Assembly (NCBI RefSeq): GCF_001280085.1
Contig: NZ_LGED01000240.1
Span: forward strand, 1-64,000
Direction of reading: 5' to 3'
Length of the DNA stretch: 64,000 nt
Source: Saccharothrix sp. NRRL B-16348
GTDB taxonomy: Bacteria > Actinomycetota > Actinomycetes > Mycobacteriales > Pseudonocardiaceae
Part shown: positions 1 through 9,615 of the stretch, in pieces
Numbering within the stretch: position 1 is the first letter of the stretch
Layout: each line of letters opens with the position of its first letter
Made by a program: the position numbers and the translations under genes
Notes under the pieces: generated by a model
What the model was told of the DNA's origin: nothing
The model's input: only the letters and a program-made list of their open reading frames with translations
Databases searched by the model: none

Positions 1-80
1 GGAAACCTCTTGACGAGGTTCATAAATTTACTGGCTATTCGGCACGCTGTTGAGTTCTCAAAGAACACGCGCTCACCATC
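1..80 (-). other. rRNA operon leader (rRNA genes off the left edge)
   Basis: Read on the minus strand, this stretch contains TTTGAGAACTCAACAGCGTG (about 47-66), a motif that in actinobacteria lies in the leader just upstream of 16S rRNA. Positions 1-20 read on as an AGGTT/AACCT hairpin-like segment (AACCTCTTGACGAGGTT at 4-20). The 16S gene itself should begin to the left of position 1, read leftward. No mature rRNA sequence is visible in the window, so this is an inference from the leader motif and the strong promoter just behind it. Confidence 0.6.
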
Positions 81-148
81 TTGTCCCGCGTCTTACCGCA
101 GTTCATTCCGGGGCTTTGTGTTTCCGGTGTTTCGCTTGCTGTGGTTGA

Positions 149-178
149 ACCTTAGCTCGTTCGTTTTCGCGGTGTCAA
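149..178 (-). promoter_or_regulatory. strong sigma-70-type promoter, probably for the rRNA operon
   Basis: On the minus strand, TTGACA (173-178) is followed after 18 nt by TAAGGT (149-154), a near-consensus actinobacterial housekeeping promoter. It reads toward the rRNA leader motif about 80 nt downstream, as expected for an rrn promoter. A further TGCTAAG (219-225) upstream could be the -10 box of a second promoter. The rest of 1-411 shows no convincing gene; it separates the rRNA operon from the divergent MASE1 gene. Confidence 0.6.
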
Positions 179-411
179 ATCGGCCGGTTTCGGCTTTTCG
201 GCTCCGCGACAAACTCGCTTAGCATTCAATTTGTTCTACCGTCCGGAGCCGAGGCAGCACGCTGTGCCGCTGATTCGTTCCGGGGGCTTGTGTTCGCCGC
301 GCTCCGTTCCGGTCTCTCTCCGGCCCGTTCCGCGCTGGCAGAGAGAAAGTTACACCCCGGCCCACGCGGAGACAAATCGGGGGGTCGGTTCCGCCATCTC
401 CGCAGCTAGGC

Positions 412-1416
412 GTGGTGCGACCCCCTGGAACGGTGGATGCTGGGCCGGTGCAGCTCTCGCCACGGTTCGGCCGGTACGCGCTCCACGTCGCCTTGGTCGC
501 GGCTTGCTACTACGCGGGCGCTCGGATCGGTCTTCTTCAAGCACTGGTGAACGACCAGGTGACGCCGTTGTGGCCGCCGACCGGTGTCGCCGTCCTCGCG
601 CTGCTGCTCGGCGGGCTGAAGATGTGGCCGGGCATCGCGCTCGGCGCGTTCGTCGCCAACTCGACGCTCACCGACCTCGGTGCGACGGTTCTCATCACCT
701 CGGGCAACACGATCGGCCCCGTGGTCGCCTACCTCCTGCTCAGGCGAGTGGGCTTCCGGCAGGAGTTGGACCGCACGCGTGACGCGCTCGCCCTGGTGTT
801 CCTGGGCGGGCTCGTGGGCATGGCGGTCAGCGCGTCCATCGGCTCGGGCACGCTGCTGTTGGTGGGCACGATCGACGGCGCGTTGTTCTGGACGACGTGG
901 ATGGTGTGGTGGACCGGTGACGCGTTGGGCGTGCTGGTGGTCGTGCCGATCGCCTTGGCGTTCCGCTCGCTGCGCCTGCGCAAGCACCCCGTGCGCCGGT
1001 GGTTGGAGGCCGTCGCCCTGTTGGTGAGCACGGCGGTGGTCATGGCCGTGGCGAGCACGTACGACCTGCGGCTGATGTACCTGGTGTTCCCGTTCCTGAT
1101 CTGGGCGGCGCTGCGCTTCCAGCACCTGGGCACCGCGCCGTGCGCGTTGATCGCGACGACCCTGGCGGCACGGGGCGCGGCACGCAGCACGGGTCCGTTC
1201 GCGGATCTGGACCTGGTGGTGCGGATGGTGACGCTCCAGGCGTTCAACGGGACGGCGGTGTTGACGGCGCTGCTGCTGTCGGCGGTGATCTCGGAGCGCA
1301 ACGCGGCGCGTGCGGCCATCGAGCGCACGGTGACGCAGCTGGCGGACGTGGTGGCGCGGTACCAGCCGCCGGCGTTGGGCAACCTCCTGCCGCCCAAGCC
1401 GCCGGAGAAGCGCTAA
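412..1416 (+). CDS. MASE1-domain integral membrane protein (sensor domain without output domain)
   Basis: The 334-residue hydrophobic protein has about eight membrane segments. It carries a MASE1-like start, a hydrophobic helix then TPLWPPTGVAVLALLLGG at roughly residues 48-65, with WPGIALGAFVANS just after. MASE1 is a bacterial membrane sensor domain usually fused to a GGDEF, EAL or kinase domain. Here the protein ends about 25 residues after the last helix and has no output domain. GTG at 412 is the longest start; GTG at 433 or 448 would also keep all helices. The stop TAA (1414-1416) directly abuts the next start, so the two genes are probably translationally coupled. The ligand is unknown. 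A c-di-GMP enzyme lies two genes downstream. Confidence 0.75.
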   Translation: MVRPPGTVDAGPVQLSPRFGRYALHVALVAACYYAGARIGLLQALVNDQVTPLWPPTGVAVLALLLGGLKMWPGIALGAFVANSTLTDLGATVLITSGNTIGPVVAYLLLRRVGFRQELDRTRDALALVFLGGLVGMAVSASIGSGTLLLVGTIDGALFWTTWMVWWTGDALGVLVVVPIALAFRSLRLRKHPVRRWLEAVALLVSTAVVMAVASTYDLRLMYLVFPFLIWAALRFQHLGTAPCALIATTLAARGAARSTGPFADLDLVVRMVTLQAFNGTAVLTALLLSAVISERNAARAAIERTVTQLADVVARYQPPALGNLLPPKPPEKR

Positions 1417-2499
1417 GTGGACGTGGTGGTCGTCGGTGGCGGGCCGGCGGGACGGGCGTTGGCGCGGGCGTGCGCGGCGAGGGGTCTGGGCACGACGTTG
1501 GTCGACCCGAGGCCGGAGCGGCCGTGGCGGGCGACGTACGCGGCGTGGGTGGACGAGTTGCCTGCCGACGCGCCGGTGGCGGTGCGCACGTCGAGGGCCC
1601 GTGCGGTGACGACGGCTGAACACGTGATCGCGCGGGGTTACGCCGTGTTGGACAACGAGCGGTTGCGGTGGCTCCCGGACGACGTCCGGGTGGTCGCCGG
1701 TCGGGTGGTGGCGCGCACCGGGACGACGGCGACGTTGGCCGACGGGCGGGTGGTGACCGGACGGGTGGTGGACGCGAGCGGCTCGGTGGGTGGTCGGGCG
1801 GCGCAGACGGCGGTCGGCGTGGTGCTGCCGGCGAGGTCGGCGACACCGTTCATCGGGGCGGATGGTTCCGATGAGGCGCTGATCATGGACTGGCGCAAGC
1901 CTCCCGCGGCCACGACCGGTGATCCGACGTTCCTCTACGCGATCCCGGTGTCGGCGGACGAGGTGTTGGTGGAGGAGACGTCGTTGGCCCGCCGGCCGGG
2001 TCTGCCGCTGCGCGAGCTGCGGTTGCGGTTGCACGCGCGCCTGGCCGTGCACGGCATCCCGGTGCCGGACGACGAGGAGCGGGTGCGCATCGCGTTGGAC
2101 GGGCGGGCGCGGGACGGCGCGTTCGGCGCGGCGGCGGGGTGGGTCCACCCGGCGACGGGGTACAGCGTGGCGGCGGCGTTGCGGCGGGCGCCGGTGGTGG
2201 CGGACTTGATCGCGAACGGGCGGGAGGTGACGCGTTCGGCGGCGGAACGGGCGGTGCGGCGGTTGCGGTTGAGAGGGCTCGAGGCGTTGCTGGCGCTGCC
2301 GCCCGACGAGGTGCCGGAATTCTTCAACGGATTTTTCCAATTGTCCGACAGTCTTCAACGCGACTACCTCGGCGGGCACGATGACCTGCGCGGGACCGCC
2401 CGCGCGATGCTCCGGCTGTTCGGCTCGGTGTCGTGGGGCATGCGGGCCCGGCTGGCATTTCCTGTGCAATCGGCCAAAGTTGTGAGAACACCTGGTTAA
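1417..2499 (+). CDS. crtY: FAD-dependent lycopene cyclase (CrtY/CrtL type)
   Basis: The 360-residue protein opens with a dinucleotide-binding loop, VVVGGGPAGRALARA (residues 4-18). It has the lycopene cyclase block FLYAIPVSADEVLVEETSL (around residues 170-188) and the C-terminal FFNGFFQLSDSLQRDYLGG region. The family converts the psi ends of lycopene to beta rings at the membrane. The GTG start lies immediately after the upstream stop, so start and coupling are clear. No other carotenoid genes (crtE, crtB, crtI) occur in the window, so the substrate must come from elsewhere. A related lycopene-cyclase-family FAD oxidoreductase of other specificity cannot be excluded. Confidence 0.8.
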   Translation: MDVVVVGGGPAGRALARACAARGLGTTLVDPRPERPWRATYAAWVDELPADAPVAVRTSRARAVTTAEHVIARGYAVLDNERLRWLPDDVRVVAGRVVARTGTTATLADGRVVTGRVVDASGSVGGRAAQTAVGVVLPARSATPFIGADGSDEALIMDWRKPPAATTGDPTFLYAIPVSADEVLVEETSLARRPGLPLRELRLRLHARLAVHGIPVPDDEERVRIALDGRARDGAFGAAAGWVHPATGYSVAAALRRAPVVADLIANGREVTRSAAERAVRRLRLRGLEALLALPPDEVPEFFNGFFQLSDSLQRDYLGGHDDLRGTARAMLRLFGSVSWGMRARLAFPVQSAKVVRTPG

Positions 2500-2540
2500 C
2501 GCTCTCGGCAAAAGAAGATCGACAGGGCACGATCGGGGCC

Positions 2541-4244
2541 GTGCCCGCCTTGCTGGATGACGTTCGCTTCGCCTTCCAGCCGTTGTTCAACCTCCACACC
2601 GGAGGGGTCGTGGCGGTGGAAGCGCTGGCCCGACCGCACGACGGCACCGTGCAGGACCTGCTGCGGATGGCCTTCCGCGCCGGGTACCTGGCCAACACCG
2701 ACGTGGCCCTCGCGTGCCGCGCGGTCCGGCACGCGGCCGACCACGGCCTCGGCGTGCCGCTGCACGTCAACCTGCTCGCGTTGACGATCGCCGACAAGCC
2801 CGAGCTGATGGCCCCGCTCTACAGCGCGCTGCGCGAGGTCGGGCGCACCCCGGCCGACCTGGTGGTCGAGGTCGGGACGCCGTACTCGCGCGCGCCGCGC
2901 CGGCTGCTGGTCAAGGGCATCGAACGGCTGCGCGAGGACGGGTTCCGGATCGGCCTGGACGGCGTCGGCGAGGGCGACTCGCCGTTGTCGCTGCTGGCCG
3001 AGGTGCAGCCCGAGGTGATCAAGCTGGACCGCGAGGTGGTGGTGGCGCTGCCCACCGACCCCGCCCGGTACGCGCTGGCCCAGGCGTTGCAGCACCTGTG
3101 CGAGCAGATCGGGTCGCTGGTCGTGGCGGAGGGCGTGGAGACCGAGGCGCAGCTGGCCTCGCTGCGGCGGCTCGGTGTGCGGCTCGCGCAGGGCAACCTG
3201 CTGGCGAGCCCGCAGCGCCGCCCCAAGGTGGACGGCACGATCTCGGCGGTGTTGAGCGAGGTCAACGACCCGGAGGCGGTCACGAGCACGATGACCGCGC
3301 CGTTGCGGCGCAAGTCGGGGCCGAAGGTCACCGACTTCCTGCACCCGGCGACCACGCTGCCCGACTCGGCGACGTCCGAGGAGGTGCGCGACGTGCTCGC
3401 GAACCAGCCGACGGTCAGCGGCGTGGTGCTCGTGGACGACGACGGCAGGCCGCGGTGGACGGTGGACCGCAACCGGTTCCTGCTGGCGGTGACGGGGCCG
3501 TTCGGGCACGCCCTGCACGCGAAGCGGGAGGCGGCGCGGCTGGCGGACCGGCCGAAGCTGATCGGCTCGGACTCGAGCGCGTTGGAGCTGCTGGACGTGG
3601 TCGCGCACGCCAACCGTGAGCGCACCAACGACGACCTGGTGGTCGTGGACGACGACGACCGGTGCCTCGGCGTGGTGCGGGTCGCGGACGTGGTGCGCGG
3701 TGTCGCCGAGCTGAAGGTGGAGCAGGCGGCGGCGTTGAGCCCGTTGACGCGGCTGCCGGGCAGCGACTCGATCGCGCGCGAGGTGGACCGGCGCATCCTG
3801 GGCGGCGAGCTGTTCGCGGTGGGGTGGCTGGACGTGGACGCGTTCAAGCGGGTGAACGACTCGGCGGGGTTCGCGGCGGGTGACGACCTGATCAGGGCCA
3901 TAGGGCGTGCGCTCACCGACGGCGCGACGTCGTTCCCGGGCGTGCAGGTGGGGCACGTCGGCGGGGACGACTTCCTGGTGGTGGCCGGGCTGGACGAGAT
4001 CGTGCCGTTCTCGGCGGGTGTGCTGGACGTGCCGTTCGAGGCGGAGGGGCGCGGGGTGACGTTGTCGTTGGCGACGTTGATCTGCGCGGCCGGGTCGGTC
4101 GGGTCGTACCGGGAGGTGTCCCGGTTGCTGGCGCCGTTGAAGGAGCACGCGAAGTCGTTGCGGGGCACCAGTTGGGTGCTGGGGAGGCCGGGCAGCGACC
4201 ACGTCGACGTGCTGCGCGGCGGGCCGCACCTGGCGGTAAGTTAG
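2541..4244 (+). CDS. EAL-CBS-GGDEF cyclic-di-GMP signalling protein
   Basis: Three regions are visible in 567 residues. An EAL domain (about 1-230) shows EALARP, HVNLL, IKLDRE and VVAEGVETEAQ. A CBS-like pair (about 265-400) follows, then a GGDEF domain (about 410-560) with LTRLPG and GGDDF. EAL domains hydrolyse and GGDEF domains make cyclic di-GMP; the CBS pair may bind an adenylate. In the EAL domain the usual DDFGTG metal loop reads DGVGEG, losing the second aspartate, and the GGDEF signature is GGDDF, so either activity could be weak. The frame is open from 2433, inside the lycopene cyclase gene; GTG at 2541 is preferred because it opens directly on the EAL fold. It may work with the MASE1 protein upstream. 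Confidence 0.75.
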   Translation: MPALLDDVRFAFQPLFNLHTGGVVAVEALARPHDGTVQDLLRMAFRAGYLANTDVALACRAVRHAADHGLGVPLHVNLLALTIADKPELMAPLYSALREVGRTPADLVVEVGTPYSRAPRRLLVKGIERLREDGFRIGLDGVGEGDSPLSLLAEVQPEVIKLDREVVVALPTDPARYALAQALQHLCEQIGSLVVAEGVETEAQLASLRRLGVRLAQGNLLASPQRRPKVDGTISAVLSEVNDPEAVTSTMTAPLRRKSGPKVTDFLHPATTLPDSATSEEVRDVLANQPTVSGVVLVDDDGRPRWTVDRNRFLLAVTGPFGHALHAKREAARLADRPKLIGSDSSALELLDVVAHANRERTNDDLVVVDDDDRCLGVVRVADVVRGVAELKVEQAAALSPLTRLPGSDSIAREVDRRILGGELFAVGWLDVDAFKRVNDSAGFAAGDDLIRAIGRALTDGATSFPGVQVGHVGGDDFLVVAGLDEIVPFSAGVLDVPFEAEGRGVTLSLATLICAAGSVGSYREVSRLLAPLKEHAKSLRGTSWVLGRPGSDHVDVLRGGPHLAVS

Positions 4245-4327
4245 GAAAGTTCACCGCAAAGCCGCATGTGCCGCCCGATCGGTTACTCATAGCATCAGCC
4301 GGACTACCCAGCGTCGGGAGGTCCCTG

Positions 4328-5440
4328 GTGAGCGAGGTCACCGCCCTACCGCTTCCGCGAGTCGTCTCGGACCTGCCGCTCTCGGTGGGCGTCGAGGAGG
4401 AGTTCCTGCTGGTCGACGCGCGCACCGGGGTGCTGGTGCCGTTGGCGGGCGAGGTGTTGGGCGGCGCCCGTCCCGGGCTCGACCTCCAGACCGAGATGAC
4501 GCTCTACCAGGTGGAGAGCGCGACCCGGGTGTGCCGGAGCATGGCCGAGGTGCGTGACCAGCTGCTGGCGGCACGCCGTGCGCTCGCCGCGCTGGCCGAG
4601 GCCGAGGGTGCGCGGATCGTGGCGACGGGGACCCCGGTGCTCGGCGGCGTCCACCCGCCGCCGCTGACCGACTCCGACCGCTACCGCACCATCGCCGCCG
4701 AGTACGGGTCGTTGGTCGACGGGCTGACCATCTGCGGGTGCCACGTGCACATCGGGATACCGGACGAGGACACCGGGGTGCTGATCAGCAACCACCTGCG
4801 GCAGTGGCTGCCGGTGCTGTTGGCGATCAGCGCGAACTCGCCGTTCTCGGACGGGCGGGACACGGGGTACGCGAGCTGGCGCTACCTGTCGTGGAGCCCG
4901 TGGCCGTCCGCGGGCGCGCCGCCGTGGTTCGAGTCGGCGGAGGACTACCACCGGGGCACGCGGGTGCTGCGGTCGGGCGGCGCCGCGCTGGACCCGGCGA
5001 TGGTCTACTGGGACGTCCGGCTGTCGGACCGGCACCCGACGGTGGAGCTGCGGGTGTGCGACGTGGCGGCGACCGTGGACGAGGCCGTGGTGCTGGCGGC
5101 ACTCGTGCGGGCGATCGCGCTGACGGCGCTGGCCGGGGTGCCCGCGCAGCACGTGCCGGACCTGGCGTTGCGGACGGCGTTGTGGCGGTCGGCGCGGGAC
5201 GGGCTGGACGGCGCGGGGATCGAGCCGTTCAGCGGCCGGCTGGTGCCCGCGGCGGACATGGTGCGGGCACTCGTGGACTGGGCTCGCCCTGCTCTGCGCG
5301 AGACCGGTGACGAGGACCTGGTGGTCGACGGCATCGACCGGTTGCTGCTCGACGGCACGGGTGCGGTGCGGCAGCGGCGGGCGTTCCGGCGGCGCGGTTC
5401 GCTCCGGGACGTGGTCGAGATGCTGGTGGCGCAGACGTAG
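4328..5440 (+). CDS. carboxylate-amine ligase, YbdK/GCS2 family
   Basis: The 370-residue protein opens its fold with LSVGVEEEFLLVDARTG (about residues 16-32) and carries CGCHVHIGI near residue 140. Both are marks of the GCS2/YbdK branch of glutamate-cysteine ligases. Members activate the gamma-carboxyl of glutamate with ATP; many have weak gamma-glutamylcysteine activity and no proven substrate. GTG at 4328 has a GGGAGG ribosome site about 6 nt upstream, which decides against the longer open frame beginning at 4172. In actinobacteria such proteins are often assigned to mycothiol-like or ergothioneine thiol metabolism, but nothing adjacent supports that here. Confidence 0.8.
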   Translation: MSEVTALPLPRVVSDLPLSVGVEEEFLLVDARTGVLVPLAGEVLGGARPGLDLQTEMTLYQVESATRVCRSMAEVRDQLLAARRALAALAEAEGARIVATGTPVLGGVHPPPLTDSDRYRTIAAEYGSLVDGLTICGCHVHIGIPDEDTGVLISNHLRQWLPVLLAISANSPFSDGRDTGYASWRYLSWSPWPSAGAPPWFESAEDYHRGTRVLRSGGAALDPAMVYWDVRLSDRHPTVELRVCDVAATVDEAVVLAALVRAIALTALAGVPAQHVPDLALRTALWRSARDGLDGAGIEPFSGRLVPAADMVRALVDWARPALRETGDEDLVVDGIDRLLLDGTGAVRQRRAFRRRGSLRDVVEMLVAQT

Positions 5441-5509
5441 GCGCGCTGTCGAAGTGCTGGTCGCGCCCGGCCGGCGCATGCTTGGTCTACGCGACCAAGG
5501 AGGTTCGAC

Positions 5510-5923
5510 ATGACCACCGCACGGGAGATCATGAACGCCGGTGTCCAGTGCGTCAAGGAGGACCAGAGCCTGCTCGACGCGGCGCGGATGATGCGTGACC
5601 TGGGCGTCGGCTCGTTGCCGATCTGCGGCAAGGACGACAAGCTGCACGGCATCATCACCGATCGCGACATCGTGCTGCGCTGCGTGGCCGAGGGCCGTGA
5701 TCCCGCAGCCATGAAGGCCGGCGACATGTCCGGGCACCTGCACTGGGTCGACGCGGACGACGACCTGTCACAGGTCCTGCGGACGATGGAGGACAACCAG
5801 ATCCGCCGACTCCCGGTGATCGAGCAGCACCGACTGGTCGGCATGGTGTCCGAAGCAGACCTCGCCCGTCACCTGGACGAGTCCCAGATCGCGGAGTTCG
5901 TGGAACGCGTCTACGCCCGCTGA
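5510..5923 (+). CDS. CBS-pair protein
   Basis: The 137-residue protein consists of two CBS repeats (about 1-60 and 75-130) and little else. The repeats are seen in TAREIMNAGVQCVKEDQSL, GIITDRDIVLR and VIEQHRLVGMVSEADLAR. Stand-alone CBS pairs bind adenosine nucleotides and act as energy or stress sensors; mycobacterial hypoxia-response proteins of this kind are well known. An AAGGAGG ribosome site sits 5-6 nt before the ATG. It is a single-gene unit; downstream lies the stem-loop element. The partner protein is unknown. Confidence 0.8.
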   Translation: MTTAREIMNAGVQCVKEDQSLLDAARMMRDLGVGSLPICGKDDKLHGIITDRDIVLRCVAEGRDPAAMKAGDMSGHLHWVDADDDLSQVLRTMEDNQIRRLPVIEQHRLVGMVSEADLARHLDESQIAEFVERVYAR

Positions 5924-5962
5924 CCGAATTTGTCAGACCCTGCACACGCACCCGTCCACTGG

Positions 5963-6202
5963 CACGCCTTCCCTCAAAGGGAGGGGTTCGTGTCATCCCG
6001 CCGACCTGGCGCAGCCCTACCGCACGTGTCAAGGGGGCGGCGTTCACCAATGCCCGCCCACATCCACTGTTGCCGCCCCCTTGACGCGTGTGGTTGCCCT
6101 TGTGGAGGTCGGCGGGATGACACGAAACCCGCACCACAACGGACCCGGACGCTTAACCACCAAACGAGGCGTCATCCTGCTGATCTGCCCGTCCGGCGAG
6201 GA
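5963..6202 (-). repeat. nested long stem-loop element, copy 1
   Basis: This fills the gap between the CBS gene and the 3' end of the suf operon. Outer arms 5987-6007 and 6106-6126 are exact 21-bp inverted repeats (begin TTCGTGTCATCCC). Inner arms 6023-6041 and 6072-6090 pair over 19 bp with one mismatch (CAAGGGGGCG with CGCCCCCTTG) around a 30-nt loop. Read on the minus strand it starts with a 32-nt box (6171-6202) and ends in a C-rich hairpin (about 5968-5987). The same elements, in the same order, recur at 41654-41905 on the plus strand. It lies downstream of sufT on the same strand, so it may form the 3' UTR of the suf transcript. No conserved reading frame links the copies. Confidence 0.85.
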
Positions 6203-6280
6203 CATGCTTTCAAGCTTGTGATCTCTGGAAACAAAACAGGGACCCCCTTCACGGAGGCCCCTGCCCAAGCTGAAGCTGTC

Positions 6281-6721
6281 TCAGACCGTGAACCCAAGGG
6301 CCCGCAACTGCTCACGCCCGTCGTCCGTGATCTTCTCCGGCCCCCACGGCGGCATCCACACCCAGTTGATGCGGAAGTCGTTGACGATCCCGCTCGCCCC
6401 GCCACCGCCACCCACCAGCGCCGACCGCGTCTGGTCCTCGATGACGTCCGTCAACGGGCACGCCGCCGACGTCAGCGTCATGTCGATGAGCGCGACGTTC
6501 TCCTCGTCCACGCGGATGTCGTAGACCAGGCCCAGGTCCACGACGTTGATCCCCAACTCGGGGTCGACGACGTCGCGCATGGCCTCCTCGACGTCGTCCA
6601 CCGCGGCCACGTCCGCCTTCGGCGCGGGCGGCTCGGGCATGCCCTCGATGCCGCGCACCACGTCTTCCTCGGCGGCCACGCCGCTGCTGTCGGTGGTCGT
6701 GCCGTTGCTCTCGGCGGTCAT
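6281..6721 (-). CDS. sufT: iron-sulfur assembly factor SufT (MIP18/DUF59 family)
   Basis: The 146-residue protein has a flexible acidic N-terminus of about 45 residues and then a DUF59 domain. The domain carries VVDPELGINVVDLGLVYDI and TSAACPLTDVIEDQ, whose cysteine is the conserved reactive residue of the family. SufT helps mature Fe-S proteins, probably during cluster transfer. ATG at 6721 overlaps the sufU stop by 4 nt, so it is chosen over the longer frame starting at 6784. It is the last gene of the suf operon, as in M. tuberculosis (Rv1466). Confidence 0.85.
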   Translation of the reverse strand: MTAESNGTTTDSSGVAAEEDVVRGIEGMPEPPAPKADVAAVDDVEEAMRDVVDPELGINVVDLGLVYDIRVDEENVALIDMTLTSAACPLTDVIEDQTRSALVGGGGGASGIVNDFRINWVWMPPWGPEKITDDGREQLRALGFTV

Positions 6722-7161
6722 GCCTTCGCTCCCTCGCTGCGTGCCACCGCGTCCTTGAAAGCCATCCAGCCCAGCAGCGCGCACTTCACGCGCGCCGGGT
6801 ACTTCGCCACTCCCGCGAACGCGATGCCGTCCTCCAGGACGTCCTCGTCGGGCTCCACCTGGCCGCGGCCCTGCATGAGCTCCACGAACGCGTCCATCTT
6901 CTCGAACGCCTCACCGAGCGGCTTGCCCACCACCAGGTCGGTCAACACGGACGTCGACGCCTGGCTGATGGAACAGCCCTGCCCGTCGTACGACACGTCG
7001 CGCACGGTGTCGCCGTCGAGCGAGACCCGCAGCGTCACCTCGTCGCCGCACGTGGGGTTGATCTGGTGCGACTCGGCGTCGTACGGGTCGCGCAGGCCGC
7101 GCCCGTGCGGGTTCTTGTAGTGGTCCAGGATGATCTCCTGGTACATCTGCTGGAGCTGCAT
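6718..7161 (-). CDS. sufU: Fe-S cluster assembly protein SufU (zinc-dependent sulfurtransferase)
   Basis: The 147-residue IscU-like protein keeps the three family cysteines, in DGQGCSISQAS, NPTCGDEVTL and VKCALLGWMAF. The 18-20-residue insertion between the second and third is typical of SufU rather than IscU. In Gram-positive bacteria SufU accepts sulfur from SufS through a zinc-bound cysteine and passes it to SufBCD. The start is one base downstream of the sufS stop, and the stop overlaps sufT, so it is embedded in the operon. Confidence 0.92.
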   Translation of the reverse strand: MQLQQMYQEIILDHYKNPHGRGLRDPYDAESHQINPTCGDEVTLRVSLDGDTVRDVSYDGQGCSISQASTSVLTDLVVGKPLGEAFEKMDAFVELMQGRGQVEPDEDVLEDGIAFAGVAKYPARVKCALLGWMAFKDAVARSEGAKA

Positions 7162-7162
7162 C

Positions 7163-9260
<2,098 letters not shown>

Positions 9261-9294
9261 CGGTGCTTCGTTCTCCTGGTGTTGCGAGCGAAAG

Positions 9295-9615
9295 TCAGTT
9301 CGTGGTGGCGGTGACGTCCACGTAGACGTCGTCCCCGCGGAGTTCGACGGCGAACACGTCGACCGGCTCGGTGGCGGGCGGCGAGGACGGGCGGCCGGTG
9401 CGCAGGTCGAAGCACGACCCGTGCAGCCAGCACTCCACGCCCTTGCGCGTCACCTCGCCCTCGCTGAGCGCCACTTCGGCGTGCGAGCACAGGTCGCGCA
9501 GCGCGTGCACGGTGTCGCCGTCGCGGACGAGCAGGACCGGGGTGTACCCGTCGCCGACCTCGAACGCGGCAGGCTTGCCGTCGTCGAGGTCGGTCAGCGA
9601 GCACACCCTGATCAC
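9295..9615 (-). CDS. Rieske-type [2Fe-2S] ferredoxin of the suf operon
   Basis: The 106-residue protein has a single Rieske domain. [13 protein letters not shown] and [13 protein letters not shown] give the C-x-H (CSH) and C-x2-H (CWLH) ligand pairs for a [2Fe-2S] cluster. Related proteins serve as ferredoxin subunits of non-heme oxygenases. Placement between sufD and sufC is common in actinobacteria and suggests electron supply to, or use of clusters from, the SUF machinery. The GTG at 9615 overlaps the sufD stop by 4 nt and fixes the start; the frame is open further upstream only as a shadow of sufD. Confidence 0.88.
   Translation of the reverse strand: MIRVCSLTDLDDGKPAAFEVGDGYTPVLLVRDGDTVHALRDLCSHAEVALSEGEVTRKGVECWLHGSCFDLRTGRPSSPPATEPVDVFAVELRGDDVYVDVTATTN

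Noticed and set aside
406..2511. 701-residue minus-strand open frame opposite the MASE1 and lycopene cyclase genes
   Set aside because: Arg/His/Pro-rich composition without motifs; a high-GC shadow of two well-supported plus-strand genes.
5930..7120. 396-residue plus-strand open frame across stem-loop copy 1 and sufT/sufU
   Set aside because: It is antisense to two conserved genes, and its part over the repeat only reflects the inverted repeat sequence.
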